Assembly (NCBI GenBank): GCA_021793635.1
Contig: JAJYSI010000079.1
Coordinates: forward strand, 1 to 9,864
Source of the DNA: Bacteroidota bacterium
Lineage (GTDB): Bacteria; Bacteroidota; Ignavibacteria; Ignavibacteriales; Ignavibacteriaceae
Reading direction: 5' to 3'
Length of the DNA: 9,864 nt
Shown here piece after piece: positions 1 through 6,835 of the stretch. The position numbers were made by a program, and so were the translations under genes. A model generated the notes under the pieces. That model saw nothing but the letters and a program-made list of their open reading frames with translations. It made no database searches and was not told the origin of the DNA. How positions within the stretch are numbered: position 1 is the stretch's first letter; each line of letters starts with the position of its first letter.

Positions 1-67
1 CAAATTGGTTCATCGATGCGCATCCGGCTAAAATAAATACAGAAAGAATAAATACAATATTTTTCAT
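1..67 (-). CDS. Lipoprotein, N-terminal fragment (runs off left edge)
   Basis: Reading the minus strand from the ATG at 67-65 gives MKNIVFILSVFILAGCASMN and then QF before the window ends. This is a type II (lipoprotein) signal peptide: a short positive start (K2), a hydrophobic stretch of about 11 residues, and a lipobox I-L-A-G-C with the lipidated Cys at residue 16. The residues after the Cys (A-S) do not include the Asp at +2 that signals inner-membrane retention in enterobacteria, though that rule may not hold here. A good ribosome binding site, GAGG, lies 5 nt before the ATG (complement of 73-76), which fixes the start. The mature protein is outside the window, so its function cannot be told. 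It is transcribed away from the fatty-acid locus and is probably unrelated to it. Confidence 0.8.
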   Translation of the reverse strand, partial: MKNIVFILSVFILAGCASMNQF

Positions 68-108
68 AACTACCTCGCCTCAGCATTAGTCGTTAGAAAA
101 TATTCTAA

Positions 109-137
109 ATTATATCAAAATTTACTTTCCAAATAAA
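109..137 (-). promoter_or_regulatory. Possible promoter of the lipoprotein gene
   Basis: On the minus strand a perfect TATAAT (complement of 109-114) is preceded at 17 bp by TTTATT (complement of 132-137). Transcription would begin near base 102 and leave a leader of about 35 nt before the lipoprotein ATG. The -35 match is poor and the region is very AT-rich, so a chance match is possible. A second candidate, TTGAAT-16-TATTAA, lies at 163-190 on the same strand. Confidence 0.35.
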
Positions 138-308
138 TTATTTATAAATTTTACCTCCTTAATTAATACAAAAATAATAGATCAATTCAAATATATTTTT
201 TAACTATTTATCCCATATCTGTCCAAAATAATATTTCATATTACATCCCGACACATAGGTGTCTACTTAATATTAAAAATAAATAGTGATCATTTGTAAG
301 AAATCTAT

Positions 309-402
309 TAAACGGCATAATAGCAGCCCACGAATTTATTCGTGGGTAAGAATTAGCAAAAATTCCTTTGAACTGATTCATCAGTTTCTCAAATGCCGTT
401 TA
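309..402. repeat. 94-bp nested inverted repeat, cloverleaf-like (REP/MITE-like or structured RNA)
   Basis: A perfect 10-bp terminal inverted repeat, TAAACGGCAT (309-318) and ATGCCGTTTA (393-402), encloses three hairpins in a row. The first is CCCACGAAT/ATTCGTGGG (327-335 and 338-346), with an extra G-U pair at 326-347. The second is GAATT-AGCAAA-AATTC (350-365). The third is AACTGA-TTCA-TCAGTT (371-386), with an extra G-U pair at 370-387. Drawn out, this is a closing stem plus three arms around a junction. It is not a tRNA: the closing stem is 10 bp instead of 7, and there are no 7-base anticodon or T loops. The CCCACGAAT..ATTCGTGGG arm resembles the palindromes that Y1-type (RAYT/IS200-like) transposases spread as REP sequences. 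That resemblance is from memory, not from a search. Both outer ends are followed by TAT (306-308 and 403-405), too short in AT-rich DNA to prove a target duplication. Confidence 0.65.
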
Positions 403-670
403 TATAAGAGTTAAAGATATAAATTCTTGTTCGTATCTAAATATTAAGTTGGCGCCTATCCGTTTTCATGGGAATGACCTTTTTAGAGTTGACTCATTAT
501 TTTAGGCAGACGTGACATTTCTATATCTTTCTTGATTCACATATCTCAATTTAATATGTTTGACACTATCTAATATCAGTTGGTTTTCTCTATATCCTAT
601 AACTTAATAGCTGATACATGCCAATTCTTCCAAAACCAGTCAAAAAAGGGAAAACAATTCAAAACCAAAA

Positions 671-714
671 TCTGAATACACTGTGAATACACTCTGAATA
701 CACTCTGAACGCAC
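671..714. repeat. Four 11-bp tandem repeats, consensus TCTGAATACAC
   Basis: The units are TCTGAATACAC (671-681), TGTGAATACAC (682-692), TCTGAATACAC (693-703) and TCTGAACGCAC (704-714). Units 1 and 3 are identical, unit 2 differs at one base and unit 4 at two. The 11-bp period is about one helical turn, so each TGAA lies on the same face of the DNA. Direct repeats of this period are what PhoB/OmpR-type response regulators bind as tandem monomers, but no such gene is in the window and no start codon lies close by. Slippage-generated satellite DNA is the simpler alternative. Confidence 0.8.
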
Positions 715-940
715 TTCAATAGCCCTTATCTTGTACTTATCCTCTATATTAACCTCTTAATAAAAATATAGAAATTCCCTCCTTGTAGCTTAATCCGTAA
801 TTAACAATTAATTCATGCATTCGTATTGAGGGAAAACAATATAGGTATAGCTCAAATCGGATGGAAAGCAGTGATAACTAAAAAGAAGCAAATAAGACCT
901 TAAAAATGTGGCTTTAGCGAAAAGCAGAAAACTTAGTTCA

Positions 941-2446
941 TTATCCTTTATAATCGTTTTTTAATTTTTGGAGTGCCTTTTCAATGTTATTATATTTCTC
1001 TATTCGCTCTGCTGATGAAGGCGGCGCAACTCTTTCTTTGCAGTCAGTTAGAAAACATTTTTCACAAGTATCATTTACGATTCTTACCGGTATTTTCGGG
1101 TCGTTCCAAAACTTTATTTTCTGTTTAAGATTTTCGTCTAATTGAAAACCAACTGTCAAACTTGATAAAATATTCTTCTGAAGATTCCCTTTTTGTGCAA
1201 CCGAAATGCAAAGATACTCGTCATTCGAATCATGAAACTTGGAATGTATTATCCCGGCAGTTCTGCCGTTAAATTTTTTATCTTTCTTTAAAACCATTTC
1301 CATTTTAGTTAAGGTTTCAAAGGAGACCCATCGCCTGCAATAATGTTCATTAGCTTGATAACCGCCGGGATTGCGTCGTGTGTTTAGCCTTAGCTCGTTT
1401 GAAAGTTTGTATTCTTTAGAAGAAGTATCATAATTAAATCGCAGAAAAAACAATTTATTTAATCCAAAATGTTTTGTAGAAAGATTGGTAATCCTCTGAA
1501 AAAACATCTCAGTCGTTGCGTTGTACTTGTTAATCAATGCAAGAAATTTATTCTCGTCCCACTTATTTCTCTGAAAAAAAGCTTCCAAATCTGAGACTAA
1601 CAAATTACTGTTTATCATCAGTGAGGTTGAAAAATAAGACGCTTTGAAATAATTAAGTAAATGGTCAAAAGTATTAAGTCTCATGCTTGAGTAAATGAAG
1701 CTTCTGTCTTTAATCCCAAGATAAACATAAGCCAACTCTTTACCCGCAACAAAAGCCCTCTGTGTTTCCGACAATCTCTTGTTCAACAATAGTCTATTCT
1801 TTTTCTGTAAAACAACGGCTCTTAATTCTTCAAGTTCAGGATAATGATTAAGAGAAGTTTCATCAATCTCATATTTATACTTCAACTCGAGTATGGTTTT
1901 TAACTTGCTAAACTCAACACGCGGTGATTCCGTGATTTTATTCTCTTTCATGAATTTTTTTACCGCGACTTCAATCTCGTCGAAATAGTTATCATTAAAT
2001 TCTTTGAAAGTTCTTAACGCTGTACGGCTAAAATTATTTTGACTTTGTTCCGAAGTTTTCGCCATCTCAATAAAAGCAGCTATTAAGGCGCTTAACTGAG
2101 GTGAAGAGCTTGCCATCAAAAGAATCAATTTATTTATATCAATACCGTAATGGTCCAACGGAAGTTGTTCGAGAATGTTGGACTCCAAAAAATCTTCTAT
2201 AGGTATAAGATTTCTCATTAACTTTAATGAAACCATTTTATCGTAAGAAACACCCAGCGCATCAGCAAGTAAAGCTATCTTATCAGCCTTCGGATATTTC
2301 TTCCCACTTTCTATCTCATTTAAATAAGAAACAGACAAGCTGCTTCTGGAAGCTAATTCGGAAAGCAGCATATTCTTATCCTGCCGCATTTGTTTCAGTT
2401 TCAACCCGAAAATCAATTTTATATAATTTCCTTTAGTCATCATCAT
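941..2446 (-). CDS. ScfR-family (RamB-like) acyl-CoA-responsive transcriptional regulator
   Basis: This 501-residue protein probably senses an acyl-CoA and controls the divergent fatty-acid operon. Residues about 13-72 form an XRE/HTH_3 DNA-binding domain (SELASRSSLSVSYLNEIESG, then the YPKADKIALLADALGVS stretch). The middle (about 180-300) corresponds to the M78/ImmA-IrrE peptidase fold, but the zinc motif HExxH is replaced by K-E-L-A-Y (residues 236-240), so it should not cleave peptide bonds. The C-terminal half carries the family marks E-H-Y-C-R-R-W around C370 and the cluster C461-x2-C464-x4-C469 in CEKCFLTDCKERVAPP, as in RamB, PrpR and MccR regulators of propionate and acetate metabolism. 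I chose ATG 2446 (first of three consecutive ATGs) because AGGAAA lies 14 nt upstream. A TTG at 2473 would add 9 residues but has no ribosome binding site. The family call is confident; the ligand is inferred from the neighbours. Confidence 0.9.
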   Translation of the reverse strand: MMMTKGNYIKLIFGLKLKQMRQDKNMLLSELASRSSLSVSYLNEIESGKKYPKADKIALLADALGVSYDKMVSLKLMRNLIPIEDFLESNILEQLPLDHYGIDINKLILLMASSSPQLSALIAAFIEMAKTSEQSQNNFSRTALRTFKEFNDNYFDEIEVAVKKFMKENKITESPRVEFSKLKTILELKYKYEIDETSLNHYPELEELRAVVLQKKNRLLLNKRLSETQRAFVAGKELAYVYLGIKDRSFIYSSMRLNTFDHLLNYFKASYFSTSLMINSNLLVSDLEAFFQRNKWDENKFLALINKYNATTEMFFQRITNLSTKHFGLNKLFFLRFNYDTSSKEYKLSNELRLNTRRNPGGYQANEHYCRRWVSFETLTKMEMVLKKDKKFNGRTAGIIHSKFHDSNDEYLCISVAQKGNLQKNILSSLTVGFQLDENLKQKIKFWNDPKIPVRIVNDTCEKCFLTDCKERVAPPSSAERIEKYNNIEKALQKLKNDYKG

Positions 2447-2485
2447 TCTATTTTTAGTTTTTTCCTGGCGCAATATACCAAAAAG

Positions 2486-2515
2486 AATATATAAATTTTA
2501 GCAAATAATCGTCAT
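2486..2515 (-). promoter_or_regulatory. Possible promoter of the regulator gene
   Basis: On the minus strand ATGACG (complement of 2510-2515) and TATATT (complement of 2486-2491) are separated by 18 bp. Transcription would start near 2479, giving a leader of about 33 nt before ATG 2446, which would exclude the TTG start at 2473 for practical purposes. The -35 box touches the palindrome at 2517-2530, so the regulator could repress its own gene from that site. The -35 match is imperfect. Confidence 0.35.
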
Positions 2516-2516
2516 T

Positions 2517-2530
2517 AGCGAAATTTCGCT
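2517..2530. promoter_or_regulatory. 14-bp perfect palindrome, probable regulator operator
   Basis: AGCGAAATTTCGCT is a perfect palindrome in the gap between the two divergent genes. Its right end overlaps the first base of the candidate -35 box of the operon promoter (2530-2535), and its left end adjoins the candidate -35 box of the regulator. A related half-site, TTAGCAAAT (2498-2506), precedes TTAGCGAAAT (2515-2524) with a shift of 17 bp. ScfR-family proteins are known to bind short A/T-flanked sites such as the TTTGCAAA-type core of RamB. The G/C arrangement here is similar (GCGAAA/TTTCGC) but not the same. Binding is inferred from position and symmetry. Confidence 0.55.
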
Positions 2531-2558
2531 TGTTTTTTTTAATTACGGTTAATATATT
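2530..2558 (+). promoter_or_regulatory. Candidate sigma70-type promoter of the fatty-acid operon
   Basis: TTGTTT (2530-2535) and TATATT (2553-2558) are separated by exactly 17 bp, close to the sigma70 consensus. Transcription would start near 2565 and leave about 54 nt before the GTG start at 2619. The overlap of the -35 box with the palindrome suits repression by a protein bound there. I see no clear Bacteroides-type TTTG/TAnnTTTG pair at a better position. Confidence 0.5.
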
Positions 2559-2608
2559 AGCCACAAGCAATCGGGAATTATTTATCCCACTATAAACAAA
2601 ATTATTTT

Positions 2609-2621
2609 AGGTGAATATGTG
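2609..2621 (+). promoter_or_regulatory. Ribosome binding site that sets a GTG start
   Basis: AGGTG (2609-2613) lies 5 nt before GTG 2619. The nearby ATG at 2617 is followed directly by TGA, and GTG 2611 reaches the same stop after two more codons. GTG 2619 is therefore the only workable start next to this site. Confidence 0.7.
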
Positions 2622-4385
2622 ATAGTTAAAAATAGGCTCATCGATATTCTTCCATATCAAATTGAAAACTTTCCGCGATTGGATGCGCTCTGCGACAAAA
2701 AAAATGGTGCATGGCAGAAATACAGTACGCTTCAAGTAAAAGAAATTGTAGACAAATTTAGCCTCGGCTTACTTGATATGGGTTTCCAGCAAGGCGATAA
2801 GTTTTCAATTATTTCACCAAACAGAACAGAATGGACATTTGTTGATCTTGGAATTCTGCAGATGGGCGGTGTAGATGTTCCGATATACCCAAATATGAGC
2901 GAGAATGATTACACTTATATCTTTAACGATGCACAAGTAAAACTAGTGTTTGTGGGGGACAAGGAGCTGTATAATAAAGTAAAGAAAGTCATTCCAAAAA
3001 CTAAATCTGTTCAGGAAATTTATACTTTCGATGAAGTTCAGGGCGCAAAACATTGGAGTGAAATATTAGCGCATTCCGATTACGCTATGAACGATAAATT
3101 AAAAGCGATAGAACAGTCACTCAAAGAAGATGATTTAGCAACAATAATTTATACTTCCGGCACTACCGGAATTCCCAAGGGAGTTATGCTTACTCACTTA
3201 AATATTTTGAGCAATATTCTTTCGCTGCATACCATAATTCCTATAGACAAGTCCCACCGGATGATTAGCTTTCTCCCTATTTGCCACATCTTTGAACGCA
3301 CCGCTATTTATTTCTATTTATCCGTCGGAGGCGCTATTTATTTTGCCGAAAGCATGGATAAGATCGCAGAGAATTTATTGGAAGTTAAACCAAATTATTT
3401 TACCACTGTTCCCCGTTTGCTCGAAAAAATATTTGAAGCTATCATGTCAAAGGGAAGAGATCTTAAAGGATTAAAGAAATCAATCTTCGGCTGGGCGGTA
3501 AATCTAGCGAACCACTATGACCCCATGGGTAAGAATAATTTCTTTTATAATATCCGGCTAAAAGCAGCTCGTAAAATTGTATTTAGCAAATGGAAAGCAG
3601 CCATAGGAGGTGAAGTTAATGGAATAATCAGCGGCGCTGCCTCACTTCAACCAAGACTCGCAAGAATTTTTACCGCAGCAGGCATTCCTGTAAGGGAAGG
3701 CTATGGACTGACAGAAACTTCCCCGGTTCTTACCTGCAATCGATTTGAGGAGGGAGAATATTACCTCGGAAGTGTCGGCCTTCCTATTCCGGGAGTAGAA
3801 ATAAAAATTGCCGAGGATGGAGAAATTTTTGCAAGGGGCCGTAATGTTTCCAAAGGCTATTACAACAAACCTGATTTAACAAAACAAGCCTTTGATGAAG
3901 ACGGTTGGTTCCATACCGGCGACATCGGAGAGATGGTAGAAGGAAGATTCTTAAAAATTACAGACCGTGCAAAAGAAATATTCAAAACCTCAGGGGGAAA
4001 ATTTGTTGCGCCTCTGCCAATTGAGAATAAAATGAAAGAATCATGGTTTATTAAAAACATAATTGTAATTGGCGATAACAGAAAGTTTACTGCTGCCTTA
4101 ATTGTGCCGGACATTGCATTTGTATTCAACTGGTGCAGGAAGAAAGGAATGCAGGTTAAAACTTATGATGAAATTAAGAGCTGTGAAACAGTTAAAGAGA
4201 GAATCTGGAAGGACATTCAAAAATATAACAAGCGTTTCTCCCATATCGAACAAATTAAAAAATTTGAATTAACATCGGAGGATTGGACTGTTGAAACCGG
4301 AGAACTCACCCCTACTCTAAAATTAAAAAGAAAAATTATTTTAGAAAAATATAAAGAAGTAATTGAGAAAATTTATTCAGAATAG
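2619..4385 (+). CDS. Long-chain fatty acid-CoA ligase (AMP-forming, FAA1/ACSL type)
   Basis: This 588-residue adenylate-forming enzyme activates fatty acids to acyl-CoA through an acyl-AMP intermediate, the entry step of beta-oxidation. It shows the AMP-binding core motif YTSGTTGIPKGVMLTH (from Y178), the A5-type motif YGLTETSP (from Y362), GWFHTGD (429-435) whose Asp contacts the ribose, and the hinge ITDRAKE (447-453). Near the C-terminus is GELTPTLKLKR, with K568 in the position of the catalytic lysine of ACSL enzymes. Length and the ELTPTLK ending place it in the FAA1/ACSL/FadD15 group, not with E. coli FadD. No membrane segment or signal peptide is evident. It uses GTG as start and is first in a four-gene operon, 44 bp before fadN. 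All key residues are present. Chain-length preference cannot be read from the sequence; long chains are the family norm. Confidence 0.93.
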   Translation: MIVKNRLIDILPYQIENFPRLDALCDKKNGAWQKYSTLQVKEIVDKFSLGLLDMGFQQGDKFSIISPNRTEWTFVDLGILQMGGVDVPIYPNMSENDYTYIFNDAQVKLVFVGDKELYNKVKKVIPKTKSVQEIYTFDEVQGAKHWSEILAHSDYAMNDKLKAIEQSLKEDDLATIIYTSGTTGIPKGVMLTHLNILSNILSLHTIIPIDKSHRMISFLPICHIFERTAIYFYLSVGGAIYFAESMDKIAENLLEVKPNYFTTVPRLLEKIFEAIMSKGRDLKGLKKSIFGWAVNLANHYDPMGKNNFFYNIRLKAARKIVFSKWKAAIGGEVNGIISGAASLQPRLARIFTAAGIPVREGYGLTETSPVLTCNRFEEGEYYLGSVGLPIPGVEIKIAEDGEIFARGRNVSKGYYNKPDLTKQAFDEDGWFHTGDIGEMVEGRFLKITDRAKEIFKTSGGKFVAPLPIENKMKESWFIKNIIVIGDNRKFTAALIVPDIAFVFNWCRKKGMQVKTYDEIKSCETVKERIWKDIQKYNKRFSHIEQIKKFELTSEDWTVETGELTPTLKLKRKIILEKYKEVIEKIYSE

Positions 4386-4429
4386 CATTAACTAATATTA
4401 TTTAATCATTAAACAATAATGTAATAATT

Positions 4430-6835
4430 ATGAAAAGAACCATCAAACAAATCGCCGTTTTGGGGTCGGGAGTCATGGGCTCCCGTATCGCAGCTCATTT
4501 CGCCAACATTGGCTGTAATGTTTTCCTGTTGGATATAACTCCCAAAGAATTAACCGAATCTGAAAAAAAGGAAGGACTTTCACTTCAAGATAAAAAAGTA
4601 AGAAATAGAATTGTTAACGACAATCTGAAAAATGTACTTGCCGCAAAGCCTTCTCCAATTTATCAACAATCTTTTTCTTCAAGAATTACTACCGGCAATT
4701 TTGAAGATGATATGAAAGTTCTTCAAAATGTAGATTGGATTATTGAAGCCGTTGTTGAGAATCTTGAAATTAAAAAATCTACTTTCGACAAAGTTGAAAA
4801 GTATAGAAAACCTGGCACATTGATAACTACAAACACCTCTGGAATTCCCGTTCATTCAATGCTCGAAGGAAGAAGCGAAGATTTTCAGAAACATTTCTGC
4901 GGCGCTCATTTCTTTAACCCGCCGAGATATTTGCAACTTCTTGAAATTATTCCAACTCCTCAGACAAATCAAGAAGTTGTCGATTTCTTGATGCACTACG
5001 GTAGTCTTTACTTAGGAAAAACCACAGTGCTTTGCAAAGACACGCCAGCGTTTATTGCCAATAGAATTGGGGTCTTCAGCATTATGGCTGTGTTTAAGCT
5101 TATGAAGGAAATGAACTTAACGATTAAAGAAGTCGATACTTTGACAGGACCTTTAACCGGTAAACCAAAGTCGGCAACTTTCCGCACCAGTGATGTTGTA
5201 GGTATCGATACTTTAGTAAAAGTTGCTAACAATGTTTACAAAGATTGTCCAACCGATGAGACTCGGGAATTATTTACAATTCCTGATTATGTCAATAAAA
5301 TGGTAGAGAAAAACTGGCTCGGTGATAAGACAAATCAAGGATTCTACAAAAAAGTTAAAGGTTCCGGAGGTGAAAAGGAAATTCTTGAACTGGACTTAAA
5401 CACTTTTGAGTACAAACAAAGTGAAAAGCCAAAATTTGCTTCTGTTGCCGCTGCTAAACCAATAGAAAGTTTACGCGATAGAATTAAAGCTCTTCATGCT
5501 TCAAAAGATAAAGCCGCTGATTTTCTTCGAATGCTTTCTTTCAACATTTTCCAGTATTCATCAAATAGAATTCCGGAAATAACAGATGAACTTTATAAGA
5601 TTGACGATGCAATGCGAGCTGGTTTCGGATGGGAGCTTGGTCCTTTTGAAACATGGGATGTCCTTAACGTAGAAAAAATGGTTAAGCTCATGGAAGAAGC
5701 AAATCTTCCTCCTGCACCTTGGGTAAAGGAAATGATTGCTAAAGGATTTAAATCTTTTTATCATATAGAAAACGGTAAAAGGAAATTCTTCGATCAGAAT
5801 TCATTTTCGTATAAAGAAATCCCCGGCAGAGGTAATTTTATTGTTATGGAAAATTACCGCTCGAATAAACCCGTTTGGCAAAACTCAGGCGCTACTTTGC
5901 ACGATATTGGCGACGGAATCGTTAACCTGGAATTTCAAACTAAGATGAATTCTATCGGCACAGAAATTCTTGAAGCGATAAACAAATCGATTGAAATTGC
6001 AGAGAAGGATTATGCCGGATTGGTTATCGGTAATGACGGACAGAATTTTTCTGCCGGAGCAAATTTGGCAATGATGTTCATGCTCGCTGCGGAACAGGAG
6101 TATGACGAGGTTGATCTTGCCGTTAGGACTTTTCAAAATGCAACTATGCGGATTCGATATTCAAGCATTCCCATTGTAGCAGCGCCTCATGCACTTGCGC
6201 TTGGCGGTGGCTGCGAAGTATGTCTTCATGCAGATAAAGTTCAAGCCTCTGCGGAAACTTATATCGGTTTGGTTGAAGTTGGAGTTGGAATTATTCCTGC
6301 AGGCGGAGGTTCAAAGGAAATGGCTTTGCGCGCATCAGATAATTTTGCCGAGGGTAATATAGAACTTCAAGAACTTCAGCAGCGTTTTCTAAATATTGCA
6401 ATGGCAAAAGTCTCTACATCAGCCTATGAAGCATTCGATATGGACATATTTAAGAAAGGACGCGATCTAATAACCGTGAATCCAAATAAACTTATTTATG
6501 ATGCTAAACAAGCAGCGCTGGCTATTGCTGCCGAAGGTTATTCACAACCTCTACCGAGAAATAATATTAAAGTTCTCGGTCGATCTGCACTGGCAACTCT
6601 TTTACTCGGCGCCTATTCGTTCAGGATGGGAAACTACATTTCCGATCACGACAGGAAAATAGCCGAAAAGCTTGCTTATGTAATGTGCGGGGGTGACCTC
6701 TCGCAAGGAACTCTCGTGAGCGAACAATATTTGCTTGATCTTGAACGCGAAGCGTTTTTAAGTTTAATCGGCGAAAAGAAAACTCTTGAAAGAATTCAAA
6801 GCATTTTAACTACAGGAAAACCGCTCCGTAATTAG
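4430..6835 (+). CDS. fadN: Bifunctional 3-hydroxyacyl-CoA dehydrogenase / enoyl-CoA hydratase (FadN type)
   Basis: This 801-residue protein performs the second and third steps of beta-oxidation: hydration of 2-enoyl-CoA and NAD-dependent oxidation of 3-hydroxyacyl-CoA. The dehydrogenase is N-terminal: NAD-binding G12-x-G14-x-x-G17, the catalytic pair H160/E172 in AHFFNPP...LLEIIP, and N211 in DTPAFIANRIG. A second 3HCDH-type helical repeat follows at about 362-450 (ELGPFETWD). The hydratase/crotonase domain covers about 485-690, with the oxyanion segment NFSAGANL (539-546) and both catalytic glutamates, E596 in GGGCE and E616 in GLVEVG, 20 residues apart as in rat E144/E164. The dehydrogenase-first order is that of Bacillus FadN, opposite to E. 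coli FadB, and the length is similar (about 790). Both active sites look intact. The start has no Shine-Dalgarno match, only AT-rich DNA. The thiolase follows after 55 bp. Confidence 0.95.
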   Translation: MKRTIKQIAVLGSGVMGSRIAAHFANIGCNVFLLDITPKELTESEKKEGLSLQDKKVRNRIVNDNLKNVLAAKPSPIYQQSFSSRITTGNFEDDMKVLQNVDWIIEAVVENLEIKKSTFDKVEKYRKPGTLITTNTSGIPVHSMLEGRSEDFQKHFCGAHFFNPPRYLQLLEIIPTPQTNQEVVDFLMHYGSLYLGKTTVLCKDTPAFIANRIGVFSIMAVFKLMKEMNLTIKEVDTLTGPLTGKPKSATFRTSDVVGIDTLVKVANNVYKDCPTDETRELFTIPDYVNKMVEKNWLGDKTNQGFYKKVKGSGGEKEILELDLNTFEYKQSEKPKFASVAAAKPIESLRDRIKALHASKDKAADFLRMLSFNIFQYSSNRIPEITDELYKIDDAMRAGFGWELGPFETWDVLNVEKMVKLMEEANLPPAPWVKEMIAKGFKSFYHIENGKRKFFDQNSFSYKEIPGRGNFIVMENYRSNKPVWQNSGATLHDIGDGIVNLEFQTKMNSIGTEILEAINKSIEIAEKDYAGLVIGNDGQNFSAGANLAMMFMLAAEQEYDEVDLAVRTFQNATMRIRYSSIPIVAAPHALALGGGCEVCLHADKVQASAETYIGLVEVGVGIIPAGGGSKEMALRASDNFAEGNIELQELQQRFLNIAMAKVSTSAYEAFDMDIFKKGRDLITVNPNKLIYDAKQAALAIAAEGYSQPLPRNNIKVLGRSALATLLLGAYSFRMGNYISDHDRKIAEKLAYVMCGGDLSQGTLVSEQYLLDLEREAFLSLIGEKKTLERIQSILTTGKPLRN

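Larger units (their letters stand above)
68..940. other. Long gene-free region with repeats and hairpins
   Basis: No open reading frame here has a plausible start, ribosome binding site and protein-like composition on either strand. The region separates the 5' end of the lipoprotein gene from the 3' end of the regulator. It holds a small hairpin GACAC-ATAG-GTGTC (250-263), the nested inverted repeat at 309-402, a weak hairpin AGATAT/GTATCT (415-420 and 433-438), the 11-bp tandem repeats at 671-714, a long-loop inverted repeat TTCCCTC/GAGGGAA (775-781 and 828-834), and an 11-bp direct repeat GGGAAAACAAT at 648-658 and 830-840. This density of small repeats suggests decayed mobile or repetitive DNA, or undescribed non-coding RNA. 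Confidence 0.7.

Noticed and set aside
309..402. tRNA-like or integron attC reading of the nested inverted repeat
   Set aside because: The closing stem is 10 bp, the arms lack 7-base loops and the GTTC T-loop, and the outer ends do not match RYYYAAC/GTTRRRY.
775..834. TTCCCTC/GAGGGAA inverted repeat as a transposon end pair
   Set aside because: The 7-bp arms 46 bp apart show no target duplication and no internal gene; chance is adequate.
68..940. CRISPR array or toxin-antitoxin pair in the gene-free region
   Set aside because: The only regular repeats are 11-bp units without spacers, and no small gene pair with ribosome sites is present.
2227..2436. 69-codon plus-strand frame inside the regulator gene
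   Set aside because: It is antisense to the helix-turn-helix coding region and has no ribosome site or recognisable protein features.
4396..4418. 23-bp near-palindrome between the acyl-CoA synthetase and fadN, considered as terminator or operator
   Set aside because: It is almost pure A/T with one mismatch and has no GC stem or T tract; such symmetry is common in gaps of this composition.
5030..5039. CTTTGCAAAG palindrome inside fadN, like the RamB core site
   Set aside because: It encodes the conserved LCKD segment of the dehydrogenase, so coding constraint explains it, and it lies far from any promoter.
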